Assembly (NCBI GenBank): GCA_964394665.1
Contig: CAYMYN010000001.1
Coordinates: 1-64,000, forward strand
From: CAYMYN01 sp964394665
GTDB lineage: Bacteria > Planctomycetota > UBA1135 > GCA-002686595
DNA: 64,000 nt
Direction: 5' to 3'
This document shows, piece by piece, positions 1 through 10,704 of the stretch. Position 1 is the stretch's first letter; each line of letters starts with the position of its first letter. The position numbers and the translations under genes are program-made. A model generated the notes under the pieces. The model was not told the DNA's origin and searched no databases. It saw only the letters and a program-made list of their open reading frames with translations.

Positions 1-494
1 TCTTCAACCACGAGAGCCCGCGCCGCGGCGAGAACTTCGTCACGCGCAAGATCACGCGCGCCGCGACGCGCATCAAGCTGGGCCTGCAGCACAAGCTCCA
101 GCTCGGCAACCTGGACGCCAAGCGCGATTGGGGCTTCGCGGGCGACTACGTCGAGGCCATGTGGCGCATGCTCCAGCAGGACGAGCCCGGCGACTACGTG
201 GTCGCGACCGGCACCAGCATCAGCATCCGCGAGTTCCTGGAGCTCGTGTTCGCCCAGCTCGACCTCGACTGGAAGCAACACGTCGAGATCGACCCGCGCT
301 ACTTCCGCCCCGCCGAGGTCGACCACCTCGAGGGCGACGCCTCGAAGGCCCGCACGCGCCTGGGTTGGAAGCCCGAACACGACGTGCATTCCTTGGCGCG
401 CATGATGGTCGAGGCCGACCTGCGCCTGGCGGAGCGCGAGATGGTGCTGCGCGCGGCCGGTCACGCCGAGCCCGAGCGCAGCGGGTATCGCTAA
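1..494 (+). CDS. gmd: GDP-mannose 4,6-dehydratase, C-terminal part (5' end outside window)
   Basis: This is the C-terminal 163 residues of GDP-mannose 4,6-dehydratase, the short-chain dehydrogenase-family enzyme that makes GDP-4-keto-6-deoxymannose, a precursor of fucose, rhamnose and related deoxysugars in surface glycans. The frame is open from the window edge (first full codon at base 3), so the Rossmann fold and most catalytic residues lie outside. Visible family signatures are FNHESPRRGENFVTRKI at the very start, LGNLDAKRDWGFAGDY and YVVATG. The gene ends with a 4-base overlap with the stop of the convergent gene that follows, so the two share their 3' ends. A glycosyltransferase 2.5 kb away fits a role in glycan synthesis. 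Confidence 0.95.
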   Translation, partial: FNHESPRRGENFVTRKITRAATRIKLGLQHKLQLGNLDAKRDWGFAGDYVEAMWRMLQQDEPGDYVVATGTSISIREFLELVFAQLDLDWKQHVEIDPRYFRPAEVDHLEGDASKARTRLGWKPEHDVHSLARMMVEADLRLAEREMVLRAAGHAEPERSGYR

Positions 495-1168
495 CGCTGC
501 GCGGCGCAGAGCGCCACCATGCGCTCCAGCTCGGCCTTGGCGCGCGGCGGCAGGGGCGCTGCCAGCGCGCGCTCGAGCTCGGCTTCGGCGCGGCGGTACT
601 GACCGCTCTCCAGCGCCTCCTTGGCGCGGCGGGCGTGGACCAACGCGCCCTCGCCGACGGTCTCGGCGGTGGGCCGCACGGCCAGCACCTCGCACCAGGG
701 GCGGCCGGCGAAGACCTCGCGCACGGCGAGCGTGAACTCGTAGCGCAGGTGCGGCCGTGCGCCCTCGAGCGCCCACTCTGGCGCGCTCCCGCGGCGCACG
801 AAGAGCAAGAGCGGCGCCTCGGGCACCCGCGCGCCCTCCCACAGGAACTGCTCGTCGGTCCAGGCCTCGAGGGCGCGGAACTCCCCCGGTCCGAAACGCG
901 TGAGGAACGGATTCCAACCCCCGCTCCAGGCCGCGAAGGTCCCGTGGACGCGGCGCACCAGGCCCACGTGCTGGCCGGGGCGCGCGAGCAGGTCCTCGGC
1001 CGTCACCTCGAAGGCGTCGGCCCGCTCCTGCGCCGGCGGCGCGGCGCCGCGCGAGCCGCGGACGACGAGCGATCCCACCGCGTTCGGGCTCAGGAGCAGC
1101 GCCAGGGCGAGCAGGGGCGCCAGGGGGAAGGGGCGGCGGGAATCGGAGCGGCCGCGAAGAAGACCCAT
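491..1168 (-). CDS. Secreted hypothetical protein with signal peptide
   Basis: A 225-residue protein I do not recognise. Residues 1-35 look like a signal peptide: a basic start (MGLLRGRSDSRR) followed by a leucine/alanine-rich core. The middle part is rich in Trp and aromatic residues (for example AAWSGGWNPFLTRFG), and the last 45 residues are charged and helical (EALESGQYRRAEAELERAL), like a single TPR-type hairpin. The start was chosen because a GGAGGTG ribosome-binding site lies 6 bases upstream of this ATG; a longer in-frame extension has no such site and reads as low-complexity arginine/proline. The stop overlaps that of the convergent gmd gene by 4 bases. Confidence 0.75.
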   Translation of the reverse strand: MGLLRGRSDSRRPFPLAPLLALALLLSPNAVGSLVVRGSRGAAPPAQERADAFEVTAEDLLARPGQHVGLVRRVHGTFAAWSGGWNPFLTRFGPGEFRALEAWTDEQFLWEGARVPEAPLLLFVRRGSAPEWALEGARPHLRYEFTLAVREVFAGRPWCEVLAVRPTAETVGEGALVHARRAKEALESGQYRRAEAELERALAAPLPPRAKAELERMVALCAAQR

Positions 1169-1292
1169 GGGAACACCTCCGGTGGAGTCCGGAGCCTGGA
1201 TCGACGCGCCCCGCCGCGGCGCTCCAGCCCGTTCGCCGCCCGTTCCCAGGGGTGGGCCGCCCCCTCCCCGCTGGGAATCACCGCGCCCTGGA

Positions 1293-1703
1293 TCAGTTCG
1301 GCGCGTCGTGCCAGTGCCCGTGTTCCTCGGACCAGACCTTCCCCGGCCCACCACCCGGGGGGACCGCGGTCTGACCGGGCAGCTCCTGGCCGTCGAGCGT
1401 GTGCCAGTGCCCGTGCTCGGGGGACCACACGCGGCCCGGGCCGCCGCCCTCGGCGGGCTCGGGGTGCAGGACCGGCGGCGCCACGCCCGGCTTGGCCGGA
1501 TCGAGGAACAGGCCGTAGCCCAACCCGGCCACGACCAGCAGCACGACCGCGCCCAGCGTGAACTTGGAGCGACCCGCCGGGGCGCCGGGGCTCGCGGGGG
1601 TCTCGGGGGTGAGGGCCGCGCTCGGCGCGCCCTTGGGCGCACAGCAGCGCTTGTACTTCTGGCCGCTGCCGCAGGGGCAGGGAGCGTTGCGTCCGGTCTG
1701 CAT
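1293..1703 (-). CDS. SEC-C motif membrane protein with duplicated HGHWH tail
   Basis: A 136-residue protein with three parts. Residues 6-21 are a SEC-C zinc-binding motif (APCPCGSGQKYKRCC), the small metal-binding tail first known from SecA. Residues 47-66 are one hydrophobic transmembrane segment. The C-terminal part holds the sequence GGGPG(R/K)VWS(P/E)EHGHWH twice, around residues 87-101 and 117-132. The histidine/tryptophan repeats could bind metal, but that is inference. The ATG has no ribosome-binding site; a TACGCT hexamer sits 7 bases upstream, which suggests a leaderless mRNA. It is divergent from the SGNH-type gene that follows, and the two starts are 93 bases apart. Confidence 0.85.
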   Translation of the reverse strand: MQTGRNAPCPCGSGQKYKRCCAPKGAPSAALTPETPASPGAPAGRSKFTLGAVVLLVVAGLGYGLFLDPAKPGVAPPVLHPEPAEGGGPGRVWSPEHGHWHTLDGQELPGQTAVPPGGGPGKVWSEEHGHWHDAPN

Positions 1704-1710
1704 AGAGCGA

Positions 1711-1716
1711 AGCGTA
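1711..1716 (-). promoter_or_regulatory. -10 box, leaderless-type promoter of the SEC-C gene
   Basis: On the minus strand this reads TACGCT and ends 7 bases before the ATG at 1703. No Shine-Dalgarno sequence is present between them. The geometry would place the transcription start at or next to the A of the ATG. Confidence 0.5.
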
Positions 1717-1796
1717 CCGCGGGGAAGGCTCCCTGGGTCGGGGACGCTTCGAGAGCATCGTTCTCGACCCGGGCCCCGTCTGGCAGGGTGGTTCCG

Positions 1797-2939
1797 ATGG
1801 GAGACACGGGCCGATCCCCGGGGGGCGCCGGGCGCCGCCGGCTGCGCGCCGCGGCCCTGCTTCTGGGCGCCGCCGCGCTCGCCCTCCTGTGCGCCGAACT
1901 CGCCCTGCGCTGGGTGCTCGAGCCGGGCGCCCACGGGCGGCCCGGCTGGCGCCTGCGGCGCGCGGGGATCTACGCGGACGCCCAGTCCGACGACGACTAC
2001 TGGAAGCTCGAGCACGGCTTGCGCCGGCCCGGCGAGCGCGACTCCTTCGTGCACCGCGATGCAAAGCTCGGTTGGCTCGACCCGCGCCTCGCGCCGGGGA
2101 GCTACGCCCACGTCGGCGAGGGTGACCTGCGCGGTCGCCGGCCCGTGTTGCTCTACGGCGACTCCTTCGCCGCCTGCACGACCGCGGCCGCCGACTGCTG
2201 GGAGGGGCTGCTCGAGCGCGACCCAGAACTCGGCGCGACGCACGTCCTGCTCAACCACGGCACGGCGGCCTTCGGCCTCGATCAGATCCTCTTGCTCGTG
2301 CGCGCCAGCTTGCCGCGCTGGCGCGGCCGAGACCCGCTGGTCGTGGTCGGCATCTTCGTCGAGGACGCGCTCGACCGCAGCCTGCTCGCCTTCCGCGGCT
2401 GCCCCAAGCCACGCTTCGAGCTCGACGCCGACGGTCGCCTGGTCGAGCGGGCGGTCGAGGACGTCCCGATCGAGGAGTACCTCGCGCGCCACCCTCCGCG
2501 CATCCCGAGCTACGTCGCGCGGGCCTTCGTGCACGCTTCCCCTTCCCTCGCGCGCCACCTCCCGCCGTGGCTCGCCAAACCCCGGGACGAACACCCCGCG
2601 CTCGTGGCCCGGAAACGACGCCTGGGGCGCGCCTTGCTCGAGGAGCTGCGCGGCGTGCTGGAGGGCGAGGGCGTCGACTACTGCGTGTTGCTCTTCCAGG
2701 GCGAACGCTCCCTGCGCGAGCAGGACCGTTGGGCTTGGAAGGACGAGTACTTCACGCGGACGCTGGGTGAGCTGGGGATGCCCTACGTGCGCGCCGCGCC
2801 GTACCTGGTCGCGGACCCGAACAGCCCCGAGCGCGCAGGAGACGACCTCTTCGCTCGCCAGCACTACTCGGCCGCCGGCAACGCGGCGGTCTACCCCGCC
2901 CTCGCGCGCGCCCTGCGGGGCGAGTACGACGTCCCGTAG
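1797..2939 (+). CDS. Membrane-anchored SGNH-hydrolase-like protein
   Basis: A 380-residue protein with one N-terminal transmembrane segment (about residues 16-34) and an exported SGNH/GDSL-like domain. The block I motif is GDSF at residues 121-124, in the context VLLYGDSFAACT. Near the C-terminus HYSAAGNAAVY has the expected position of the catalytic histidine block. Proteins of this shape often add or remove acetyl groups on exported polysaccharide, so a role with the neighbouring glycosyltransferase and gmd is plausible but not shown. The ATG was chosen because it directly precedes the membrane anchor; upstream the frame stays open but overlaps two genes on the other strand. Confidence 0.75.
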   Translation: MGDTGRSPGGAGRRRLRAAALLLGAAALALLCAELALRWVLEPGAHGRPGWRLRRAGIYADAQSDDDYWKLEHGLRRPGERDSFVHRDAKLGWLDPRLAPGSYAHVGEGDLRGRRPVLLYGDSFAACTTAAADCWEGLLERDPELGATHVLLNHGTAAFGLDQILLLVRASLPRWRGRDPLVVVGIFVEDALDRSLLAFRGCPKPRFELDADGRLVERAVEDVPIEEYLARHPPRIPSYVARAFVHASPSLARHLPPWLAKPRDEHPALVARKRRLGRALLEELRGVLEGEGVDYCVLLFQGERSLREQDRWAWKDEYFTRTLGELGMPYVRAAPYLVADPNSPERAGDDLFARQHYSAAGNAAVYPALARALRGEYDVP

Positions 2940-2950
2940 CGACCGCGCGC

Positions 2951-4159
2951 CTACGGCTTGGGAGCGGGCCCGCGCGAGCAGCGGCGCAGGTGCTCCACGC
3001 GGCCGGCGAAGGTCGGCTCGAAGGTGTGGGCCAGGGCGAACTCGCGCACGGCGCGGGCGCCGGAGGCGATCGCGCCGCGCTCCGCGTCGAGGGCAGCGAC
3101 GCGTTGGGCCAAGGCACGCACGTCGCGCACGGGCACGGCCCAGCAACCGCCCACGCGGCGCGCCAGGCCATCGAAGGCCTCGTTGCGGAAACCTACGATC
3201 GGCACGCCGCAGGCGAAGGTCTCGAGGTAGGTGCAGGAAGGATCGCCCTGCACGTGGGTGCACACGAACAGGTCGATCTCCTCGCGCACGAAGGGCAGCA
3301 GCTCGCGCTGGAAGTCGAGCACGCCGCGCAGGTGGACCACGTCCGCAAGCCCCAGGCGCTCGATGTCGCGCGCCATACGCTCGCGGATCGGTCCCCCGCC
3401 GCAGATGTCGAGTCGGAACGGCACCCCCAGGTCGCGCAGGCGAGCGGCGAAGGGCGCCAGGTACTGGGTGCCCTTCATCGGATCGAGCCGGCCACTGAAG
3501 GCCAGGCGCAGGGGCTCGCCGCGAGCCAGCCGCGCCAGCCGCGCCTCGAGGCGCTCGGGCGCGATCACGTCCTCGGCCCGCGTGCGGGTGTCGAAGAACA
3601 GGTGCGCCTCGGGCTGGAGATGGCGGTAGGCATCGAAGGTCGGCGTGCCGTTGCACTGCAGTCCGCTCGCCAAACGGATCGCGCGCCGTTCGCGCCCTTC
3701 CTCGCGCACCGCCCACAGCGCACCGCGCACCAGGCGCGGGCCGATGCCGCGCTGGGCGAGCAGGATCTGCAAGCGCGTGCGCAGCGTGTACTCCGTGCCG
3801 AGCACGCACGGGATGCCCAGGCTCCGGCACAGCGCCGGCAGGTGCACCTGGCGATAGGACGTGGTTCCGAAGACCAGGGCCGCGCCCGCGAGCCGCGCCG
3901 CCAGCTCGGGCGCGGTGTAGTCGACGAGCTCGACCTCGAAGGGCAGCTCCGCCGGGTCCACGGGCAGGTTGTCGAGGTTCTCGGACTCGCCCTGGCGCTC
4001 CTCGATCAACAGGCGGATCGGCCCGCGCCAGTGCTCCCGATACAGCAGCACGCCGTCGAGGAACTTGCGCGTCAGCCCGATGCCCCCGTCCGCCAAGCGG
4101 GGCGCGGTCAGGGCGGGCATCAGCACCAGGAGCCCGTCTTCTTCGGAGTCGTCAGCCAT
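2951..4159 (-). CDS. Family 4-like (GT-B) glycosyltransferase
   Basis: A 402-residue glycosyltransferase of the GT-B fold, cytoplasmic and probably membrane-peripheral. The C-terminal half has the nucleotide-sugar-binding features of family 4: LRLAFSGRLDPMKGTQYL, a glycine-rich LDICGGGP stretch, and the E-x7-E-like block CTYLETFACGVPIVGF. The N-terminal acceptor-binding half is divergent. Donor and acceptor cannot be read from sequence. The ATG is preceded by TAGGGT 9 bases upstream and no ribosome-binding site. It runs convergently with the SGNH-type gene (11 bases apart) and lies 31 bases upstream of the nagA end, reading the same way as nagA and rsmD. Confidence 0.85.
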   Translation of the reverse strand: MADDSEEDGLLVLMPALTAPRLADGGIGLTRKFLDGVLLYREHWRGPIRLLIEERQGESENLDNLPVDPAELPFEVELVDYTAPELAARLAGAALVFGTTSYRQVHLPALCRSLGIPCVLGTEYTLRTRLQILLAQRGIGPRLVRGALWAVREEGRERRAIRLASGLQCNGTPTFDAYRHLQPEAHLFFDTRTRAEDVIAPERLEARLARLARGEPLRLAFSGRLDPMKGTQYLAPFAARLRDLGVPFRLDICGGGPIRERMARDIERLGLADVVHLRGVLDFQRELLPFVREEIDLFVCTHVQGDPSCTYLETFACGVPIVGFRNEAFDGLARRVGGCWAVPVRDVRALAQRVAALDAERGAIASGARAVREFALAHTFEPTFAGRVEHLRRCSRGPAPKP

Positions 4160-4168
4160 CGGCGCGCG

Positions 4169-4174
4169 ACCCTA
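4169..4174 (-). promoter_or_regulatory. -10 box, leaderless-type promoter of the glycosyltransferase gene
   Basis: The minus-strand hexamer TAGGGT ends 9 bases before the ATG at 4159. The spacer CGCGCGCCG contains no ribosome-binding site. Confidence 0.4.
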
Positions 4175-4190
4175 CCCGCGGGGTGGGTGC

Positions 4191-5354
4191 TCAGGCCAGG
4201 ACCGGCTCCCCCGCAACCCAGACCTGCTCGAGCTCGAGCGTCCCGCGCTCGAGCGCGACGAGGTCCGCGTGGGCGCCCACGGCGAGGACCCCGAGCTCGC
4301 GCTCCAGGCCCAGGGCGCGGGCCGGGGCGGCGCCGGCCATCGTCAGGGCGTCGACGAGTGACACCACGCCCCGTCCCACCAGGCGCCGCACCATCTCGAG
4401 CTGCGAACACGCCGAGCCCGCCAGGGTCGGCTCGCCCCCCGGCTCGAGGGACGCGTGGAAGAAAGCGCCGTCGCGCGCGAGGTGCTCGCGCCCGCCGGCG
4501 TGGAAACGCTCGCAGCCCGTGCCGGCGCCGGCCAGGGCGTCGCTCACCAGGCACAGGCCGAGCGGCCCGCGGGCGCGCAGCGCGAGCTCGAAGGCCTCGG
4601 GCCCGACGTGCACCAGGTCGCCGATGATCTCGGCCGCGACGGCGTCGTCGGTCAGCGCCACCCCGAGCAAGCCCGGCGCGCGGTGATGGAAGGCGCACAT
4701 CGCGTTGAAGAGGTGCGTCACGCCCGTCGCGCCGGCGCGCAGGGCGGCGCGGGCCTCGGGCGCGCTGGCCAGGCTGTGGCCGAGGGACACGCGCAGGCCG
4801 CAACGCAGGGCCTCGGCCACGAGCTCCGCCGCGCCGGGGAGCTCGGGCGCCACGGTCAGGGTGCGCACGCCCCGTCCGTCGCCGCTCGCCGGCCCCAGGA
4901 TCGCGCGCAGGGCGGCCACCGAGGGCGCGGCGAGCTCCGAGCGCGGCAGGGCGCCGGCGGCCCCGGGGTTCACGAAGGGCCCCTCGAGGTGCAGGCCGAG
5001 CACCCGCGCGGCGAGCGGGCCCGCCGGAACCGCCGCGCGCCGGCCGAGGGCGCTCCACAGCCGCTCGCACGCCTCCCCCAGGCGCCCGGGCGCGGCGGGG
5101 AACAGGGTGGGCTGGAAGGCGGTGGTGCCCGCGCGGGCCAGCGCCCGACCCATGCCGAGCGGATCCTCGAGGGGCCCGTGCCCGCCGTAGCCGTGCACGT
5201 GCAGATCGACCAGGCCCGGGGCGAGCACCCTGCGCGCCTCCCGTTCGTCGAGCGCGACGTCGCGCTCGAGGCCCACGATCCGGCCGTTGCCCAGGGTCAG
5301 CGCCCCGGGCACGAGCTCGCCATCGAGCAACAACGCTCCGCGCACTCGGGTCAC
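4191..5354 (-). CDS. nagA: N-acetylglucosamine-6-phosphate deacetylase
   Basis: A 387-residue enzyme of the amidohydrolase superfamily that removes acetate from GlcNAc-6-phosphate, yielding glucosamine-6-phosphate for amino-sugar breakdown or cell-wall recycling. Seen in order: HVH at residues 52-54 (metal site), HLEGPF around residue 122 with the metal-binding glutamate E124, SLGHS, THLFNAM (substrate loop), and LVSDAL with the catalytic aspartate. The start is GTG and overlaps the TGA of rsmD by 4 bases (GTGA), so the gene is translationally coupled to rsmD. The family is usually 370-390 residues, so it looks complete. Confidence 0.93.
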   Translation of the reverse strand: MTRVRGALLLDGELVPGALTLGNGRIVGLERDVALDEREARRVLAPGLVDLHVHGYGGHGPLEDPLGMGRALARAGTTAFQPTLFPAAPGRLGEACERLWSALGRRAAVPAGPLAARVLGLHLEGPFVNPGAAGALPRSELAAPSVAALRAILGPASGDGRGVRTLTVAPELPGAAELVAEALRCGLRVSLGHSLASAPEARAALRAGATGVTHLFNAMCAFHHRAPGLLGVALTDDAVAAEIIGDLVHVGPEAFELALRARGPLGLCLVSDALAGAGTGCERFHAGGREHLARDGAFFHASLEPGGEPTLAGSACSQLEMVRRLVGRGVVSLVDALTMAGAAPARALGLERELGVLAVGAHADLVALERGTLELEQVWVAGEPVLA

Positions 5355-5947
5355 GGCTCGGGCTCCCCTGGGACCTCGGTGGCCTCGAGGTACCACAGCG
5401 AGCTCGTGCCGTAGACGCGCTCCTCGGACTCGAATCCGGCCGGGATGTCGCGCGCGCCCAGCACGTGCCGCGGGGCGTGGAGCACCGCCACTCCACCCGG
5501 GACGAGCGCCGCCCCGAGGCCCGCGGCGAAGGCCGCGAGCAGCTCGGCGCGGCGGGCACGCAGCAACGGGTAGGGCGGATCGAGGAACACCAGGCCGGCC
5601 CAGGGCGACCCCAGGCCCACGGGCGGCCCCCAGACCCGGGGAGCGAGGGCGTCGGCGCGCAGGATCTCGACCCGCTCCCCCAGGCCGAGGGCGTCGACGT
5701 TGGCCTCCAGGGCCGCGAGGGCCCGGGGGCCGCGTTCGACCGCGCGCACGGCGAGCGCCCCGCGCGAGAGGGCCTCGAGCCCCAGGCTGCCGCTGCCGGC
5801 GAAGAGGTCGAGGACCCGGACCTCCGACACACGCTCTCCGAGGGTGGCGAAGAGCGCCTCGCGCACCCGGTCGAGCATCGGGCGCGTGTCCTCGCCCTGG
5901 GGCGCGACCAGGCGCCGTCCGCGATGCTCGCCCGCGATGATCCGCAC
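5351..5947 (-). CDS. rsmD: 16S rRNA (guanine966-N2)-methyltransferase
   Basis: A 198-residue SAM-dependent methyltransferase that methylates G966 of 16S rRNA. It has the RsmD signature MRIIAGEHRGRRL at the N-terminus, the SAM-binding VLDLFAGSGSLGLEA around residues 45-59, and the catalytic DPPY at residues 123-126. The length is normal for the family. The start is GTG without a ribosome-binding site, and a TATGCT hexamer lies 8 bases upstream. It is divergent from pdxJ with 76 bases between the two start codons, and the downstream nagA overlaps it by 4 bases. Confidence 0.93.
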   Translation of the reverse strand: MRIIAGEHRGRRLVAPQGEDTRPMLDRVREALFATLGERVSEVRVLDLFAGSGSLGLEALSRGALAVRAVERGPRALAALEANVDALGLGERVEILRADALAPRVWGPPVGLGSPWAGLVFLDPPYPLLRARRAELLAAFAAGLGAALVPGGVAVLHAPRHVLGARDIPAGFESEERVYGTSSLWYLEATEVPGEPEP

Positions 5948-5955
5948 GGGGGGAG

Positions 5956-5961
5956 AGCATA
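5956..5961 (-). promoter_or_regulatory. -10 box, leaderless-type promoter of rsmD-nagA
   Basis: The minus-strand hexamer TATGCT ends 8 bases before the GTG of rsmD. The spacer CTCCCCCC cannot act as a ribosome-binding site. Confidence 0.5.
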
Positions 5962-5985
5962 ACGGGCCGCCAGCCGAGCGGCGCG

Positions 5986-6014
5986 TTGTGACGCCCCGCG
6001 GCGCTGGTTAGCTT
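5986..6014 (+). promoter_or_regulatory. Candidate promoter of pdxJ, leaderless type
   Basis: TTGTGA (5986-5991) and TAGCTT (6009-6014) are separated by 17 bases, an ideal -35/-10 spacing. The TTG start of pdxJ begins 9 bases after the -10 box and no ribosome-binding site is seen. Confidence 0.4.
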
Positions 6015-6023
6015 GCGCCCACC

Positions 6024-6752
6024 TTGACCAGCCCCCGGCTCCAGGTGAACGTCGACCACGTGGCCACGCTGCGCCAGGCGCGCCGCGAGGCGTTCCCGGA
6101 TCCCCTGGCCTGGGCGCGCGCGGCGGAGGAGGCCGGCGCCCTGGGCATCACCTGCCACCTGCGCCTGGATCGTCGCCACATCCAGGACGCCGACGTGCGC
6201 CGCCTGCGCGAGGGCATCCGCACGCGCCTGAACCTCGAGCTGTCCCTCGAGCCGGAGATCGTGGCCCTGGCCCTCGAGAGCGGCGCCGATGCCTTCTGCC
6301 TGGTGCCCGAGGGCCGCCAGGAGGTCACGACCGAAGGCGGCCTCGACGTGCGCGCCGAACGCGGGCGGTTGCACGCGGCGGTGCCGCGCCTGGTGGCCGC
6401 CGGCGGCGAGGTGAGCCTGTTCGTCGACCCCGACCCGGCGCAGCTCGAGGCCGCGGCCGGGACGGGCGCCCAATTCGTCGAGCTGCACACCGGGTGCTAC
6501 GCCCGGGCGCGGGGCGAGGCCCGCGCGCGCGAGCTCGAGCGTCTGCGGGCGGCCGCCGAGCTCGCCCACGCCCTGGGCCTGCGCGTCAACGCCGGCCACG
6601 GCCTCGATTACGACAACGTCGTGCCCGTCGCGCACCTGCCGCGCATGGAGGAGCTGAACATCGGCTTCGCCATCGTGGCGCGCGCGCTCTTCGACGGCGT
6701 GCACGCCGCCGTCTCCGCCATGGCGCGCCTCGTCCGCGCGCCCGACGCCTGA
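6024..6752 (+). CDS. pdxJ: Pyridoxine 5'-phosphate synthase
   Basis: A 242-residue PdxJ, the TIM-barrel enzyme that condenses 1-deoxyxylulose-5-phosphate with 3-amino-2-oxopropyl phosphate to pyridoxine 5'-phosphate in the DXP-dependent vitamin B6 route. Family signatures seen are LQVNVDHVATLRQAR at the N-terminus, ITCHLRLDRRHIQD, VPEGRQEVTTEGGLD, VELHTGCYA, and the phosphate-binding VNAGHGLDYDN and ELNIGFAIV near the C-terminus. The start is TTG; no other start fits the conserved N-terminus, and the leader is probably absent because a -10-like TAGCTT lies 9 bases upstream. The gene is followed by dapA after 35 bases, so the two may be one transcript. Confidence 0.95.
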   Translation: MTSPRLQVNVDHVATLRQARREAFPDPLAWARAAEEAGALGITCHLRLDRRHIQDADVRRLREGIRTRLNLELSLEPEIVALALESGADAFCLVPEGRQEVTTEGGLDVRAERGRLHAAVPRLVAAGGEVSLFVDPDPAQLEAAAGTGAQFVELHTGCYARARGEARARELERLRAAAELAHALGLRVNAGHGLDYDNVVPVAHLPRMEELNIGFAIVARALFDGVHAAVSAMARLVRAPDA

Positions 6753-6787
6753 ACGCGAACGATCCCCTGCCCCACGGAGAGAGCCGC

Positions 6788-7684
6788 ATGGACACCCCGA
6801 TCGAAGGCAGTTACGTCGCCCTGCCCACGCCCTTCGGCGCGGAGCGCGTGGACCTCGACGCCTTCTCCGACCTCGTCGACGAACACGTCGCGGCCGGGAC
6901 CGACGGGATCGTCGTGTGCGGCACGACGGGCGAGTCGACCACGCTCAGCGAGTACGAGCGCCGCAGCCTGATCCACGCCGCCGTGGACCTCGCCCGCGGC
7001 CGCATCCCGGTCATGGCCGGCGTCGGCACCAACTGCACGCGCAGCACGGTGGAGATGGCGCGTTTCGCGGTCTCCTCCGGCGTCGACTCGTTGCTCGTCG
7101 TCACGCCCTACTACAACAAGCCCAGCCCCAAGGGATTGCTCCTGCACTACGGAGCCGTGGCCGAGGCCGTCGACGCGCCCATGGTGCTCTACAACGTGCC
7201 CTCGCGCACCGGGATCGACCTCGTCCCGGCGCTCGCCGCCGAGATCGCCGGCCGTTTCCGCAACGTGGTCGCGATCAAGGAAGCGACGACGAAGGTCGAG
7301 CGCGTCGCCGAGCTCGCCGCCGCGGGCCTGGCGGTCCTGTGCGGCGAGGACTCGTGCCTGCCGGAGTTCGTCGCGGCCGGCGCCACGGGCGCGGTCAGCG
7401 TCGTGGGGAACCTCCTGCCGGCCGAGGTCGCCGAGTTCCTGCGCGTCGCCGGGCCCGGCGGCGACCCGGCCCGCGCCCAGGTGCTCTGGGAGCGCATCGC
7501 GCCCCTCTCCCGCGCGCTCTTCGTCGAGACCAATCCGGTGCCCCTCAAGGCGGCCCTGGCGCGCCTGGGTCGGTGCTCGGCCCAGGTGCGCCCGCCCCTG
7601 GCACCCCTCGAGCCGCGCTCGCGGGAGCTGCTCGAGACGGCCCTGCGGGCCAGCGGCCTGGTGGGCGCGGCGCTCACCCGCTGA
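6788..7684 (+). CDS. dapA: 4-hydroxy-tetrahydrodipicolinate synthase
   Basis: A 298-residue DapA, which condenses pyruvate with aspartate semialdehyde in the first dedicated step to lysine and meso-diaminopimelate for peptidoglycan. The Schiff-base lysine is K164 (VVAIKEATTK). The GTTGES motif is at residues 45-50, the catalytic tyrosine is Y135 in LYNVPSRTG, and VVTPYYNKP carries the tyrosine that reaches into the neighbouring subunit. The length is typical. A GGAGAG ribosome-binding site lies just upstream of the ATG. It sits 35 bases after pdxJ. Confidence 0.95.
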   Translation: MDTPIEGSYVALPTPFGAERVDLDAFSDLVDEHVAAGTDGIVVCGTTGESTTLSEYERRSLIHAAVDLARGRIPVMAGVGTNCTRSTVEMARFAVSSGVDSLLVVTPYYNKPSPKGLLLHYGAVAEAVDAPMVLYNVPSRTGIDLVPALAAEIAGRFRNVVAIKEATTKVERVAELAAAGLAVLCGEDSCLPEFVAAGATGAVSVVGNLLPAEVAEFLRVAGPGGDPARAQVLWERIAPLSRALFVETNPVPLKAALARLGRCSAQVRPPLAPLEPRSRELLETALRASGLVGAALTR

Positions 7685-7818
7685 AGGCCCCGGAACCCCG
7701 ACCCGTCCCCGACCTGGGACGGGGCCTCCTGGCCCGGTCGCGGGCGAGGGACCGGAACCGCTTCCGGCTCAGGGGCCCGCGGCGGACGCCCGATAGCTGC
7801 CCGATCCGGGTGCTGTCC

Positions 7819-10683
<2,865 letters not shown>

Positions 10684-10704
10684 ACCCCGCCTCCCGCCCA
10701 CCCG

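Noticed and set aside
128..1561. A long open frame on the plus strand across 1.4 kb
   Set aside because: It lies antisense to or out of frame with gmd, the secreted protein and the SEC-C gene. Its translation is arginine/alanine/glycine low complexity, as expected from GC-rich shadow frames. The same holds for many other long frames in this window, for example 19773-scale frames opposite or within clpB and frames opposite the FG-GAP genes.
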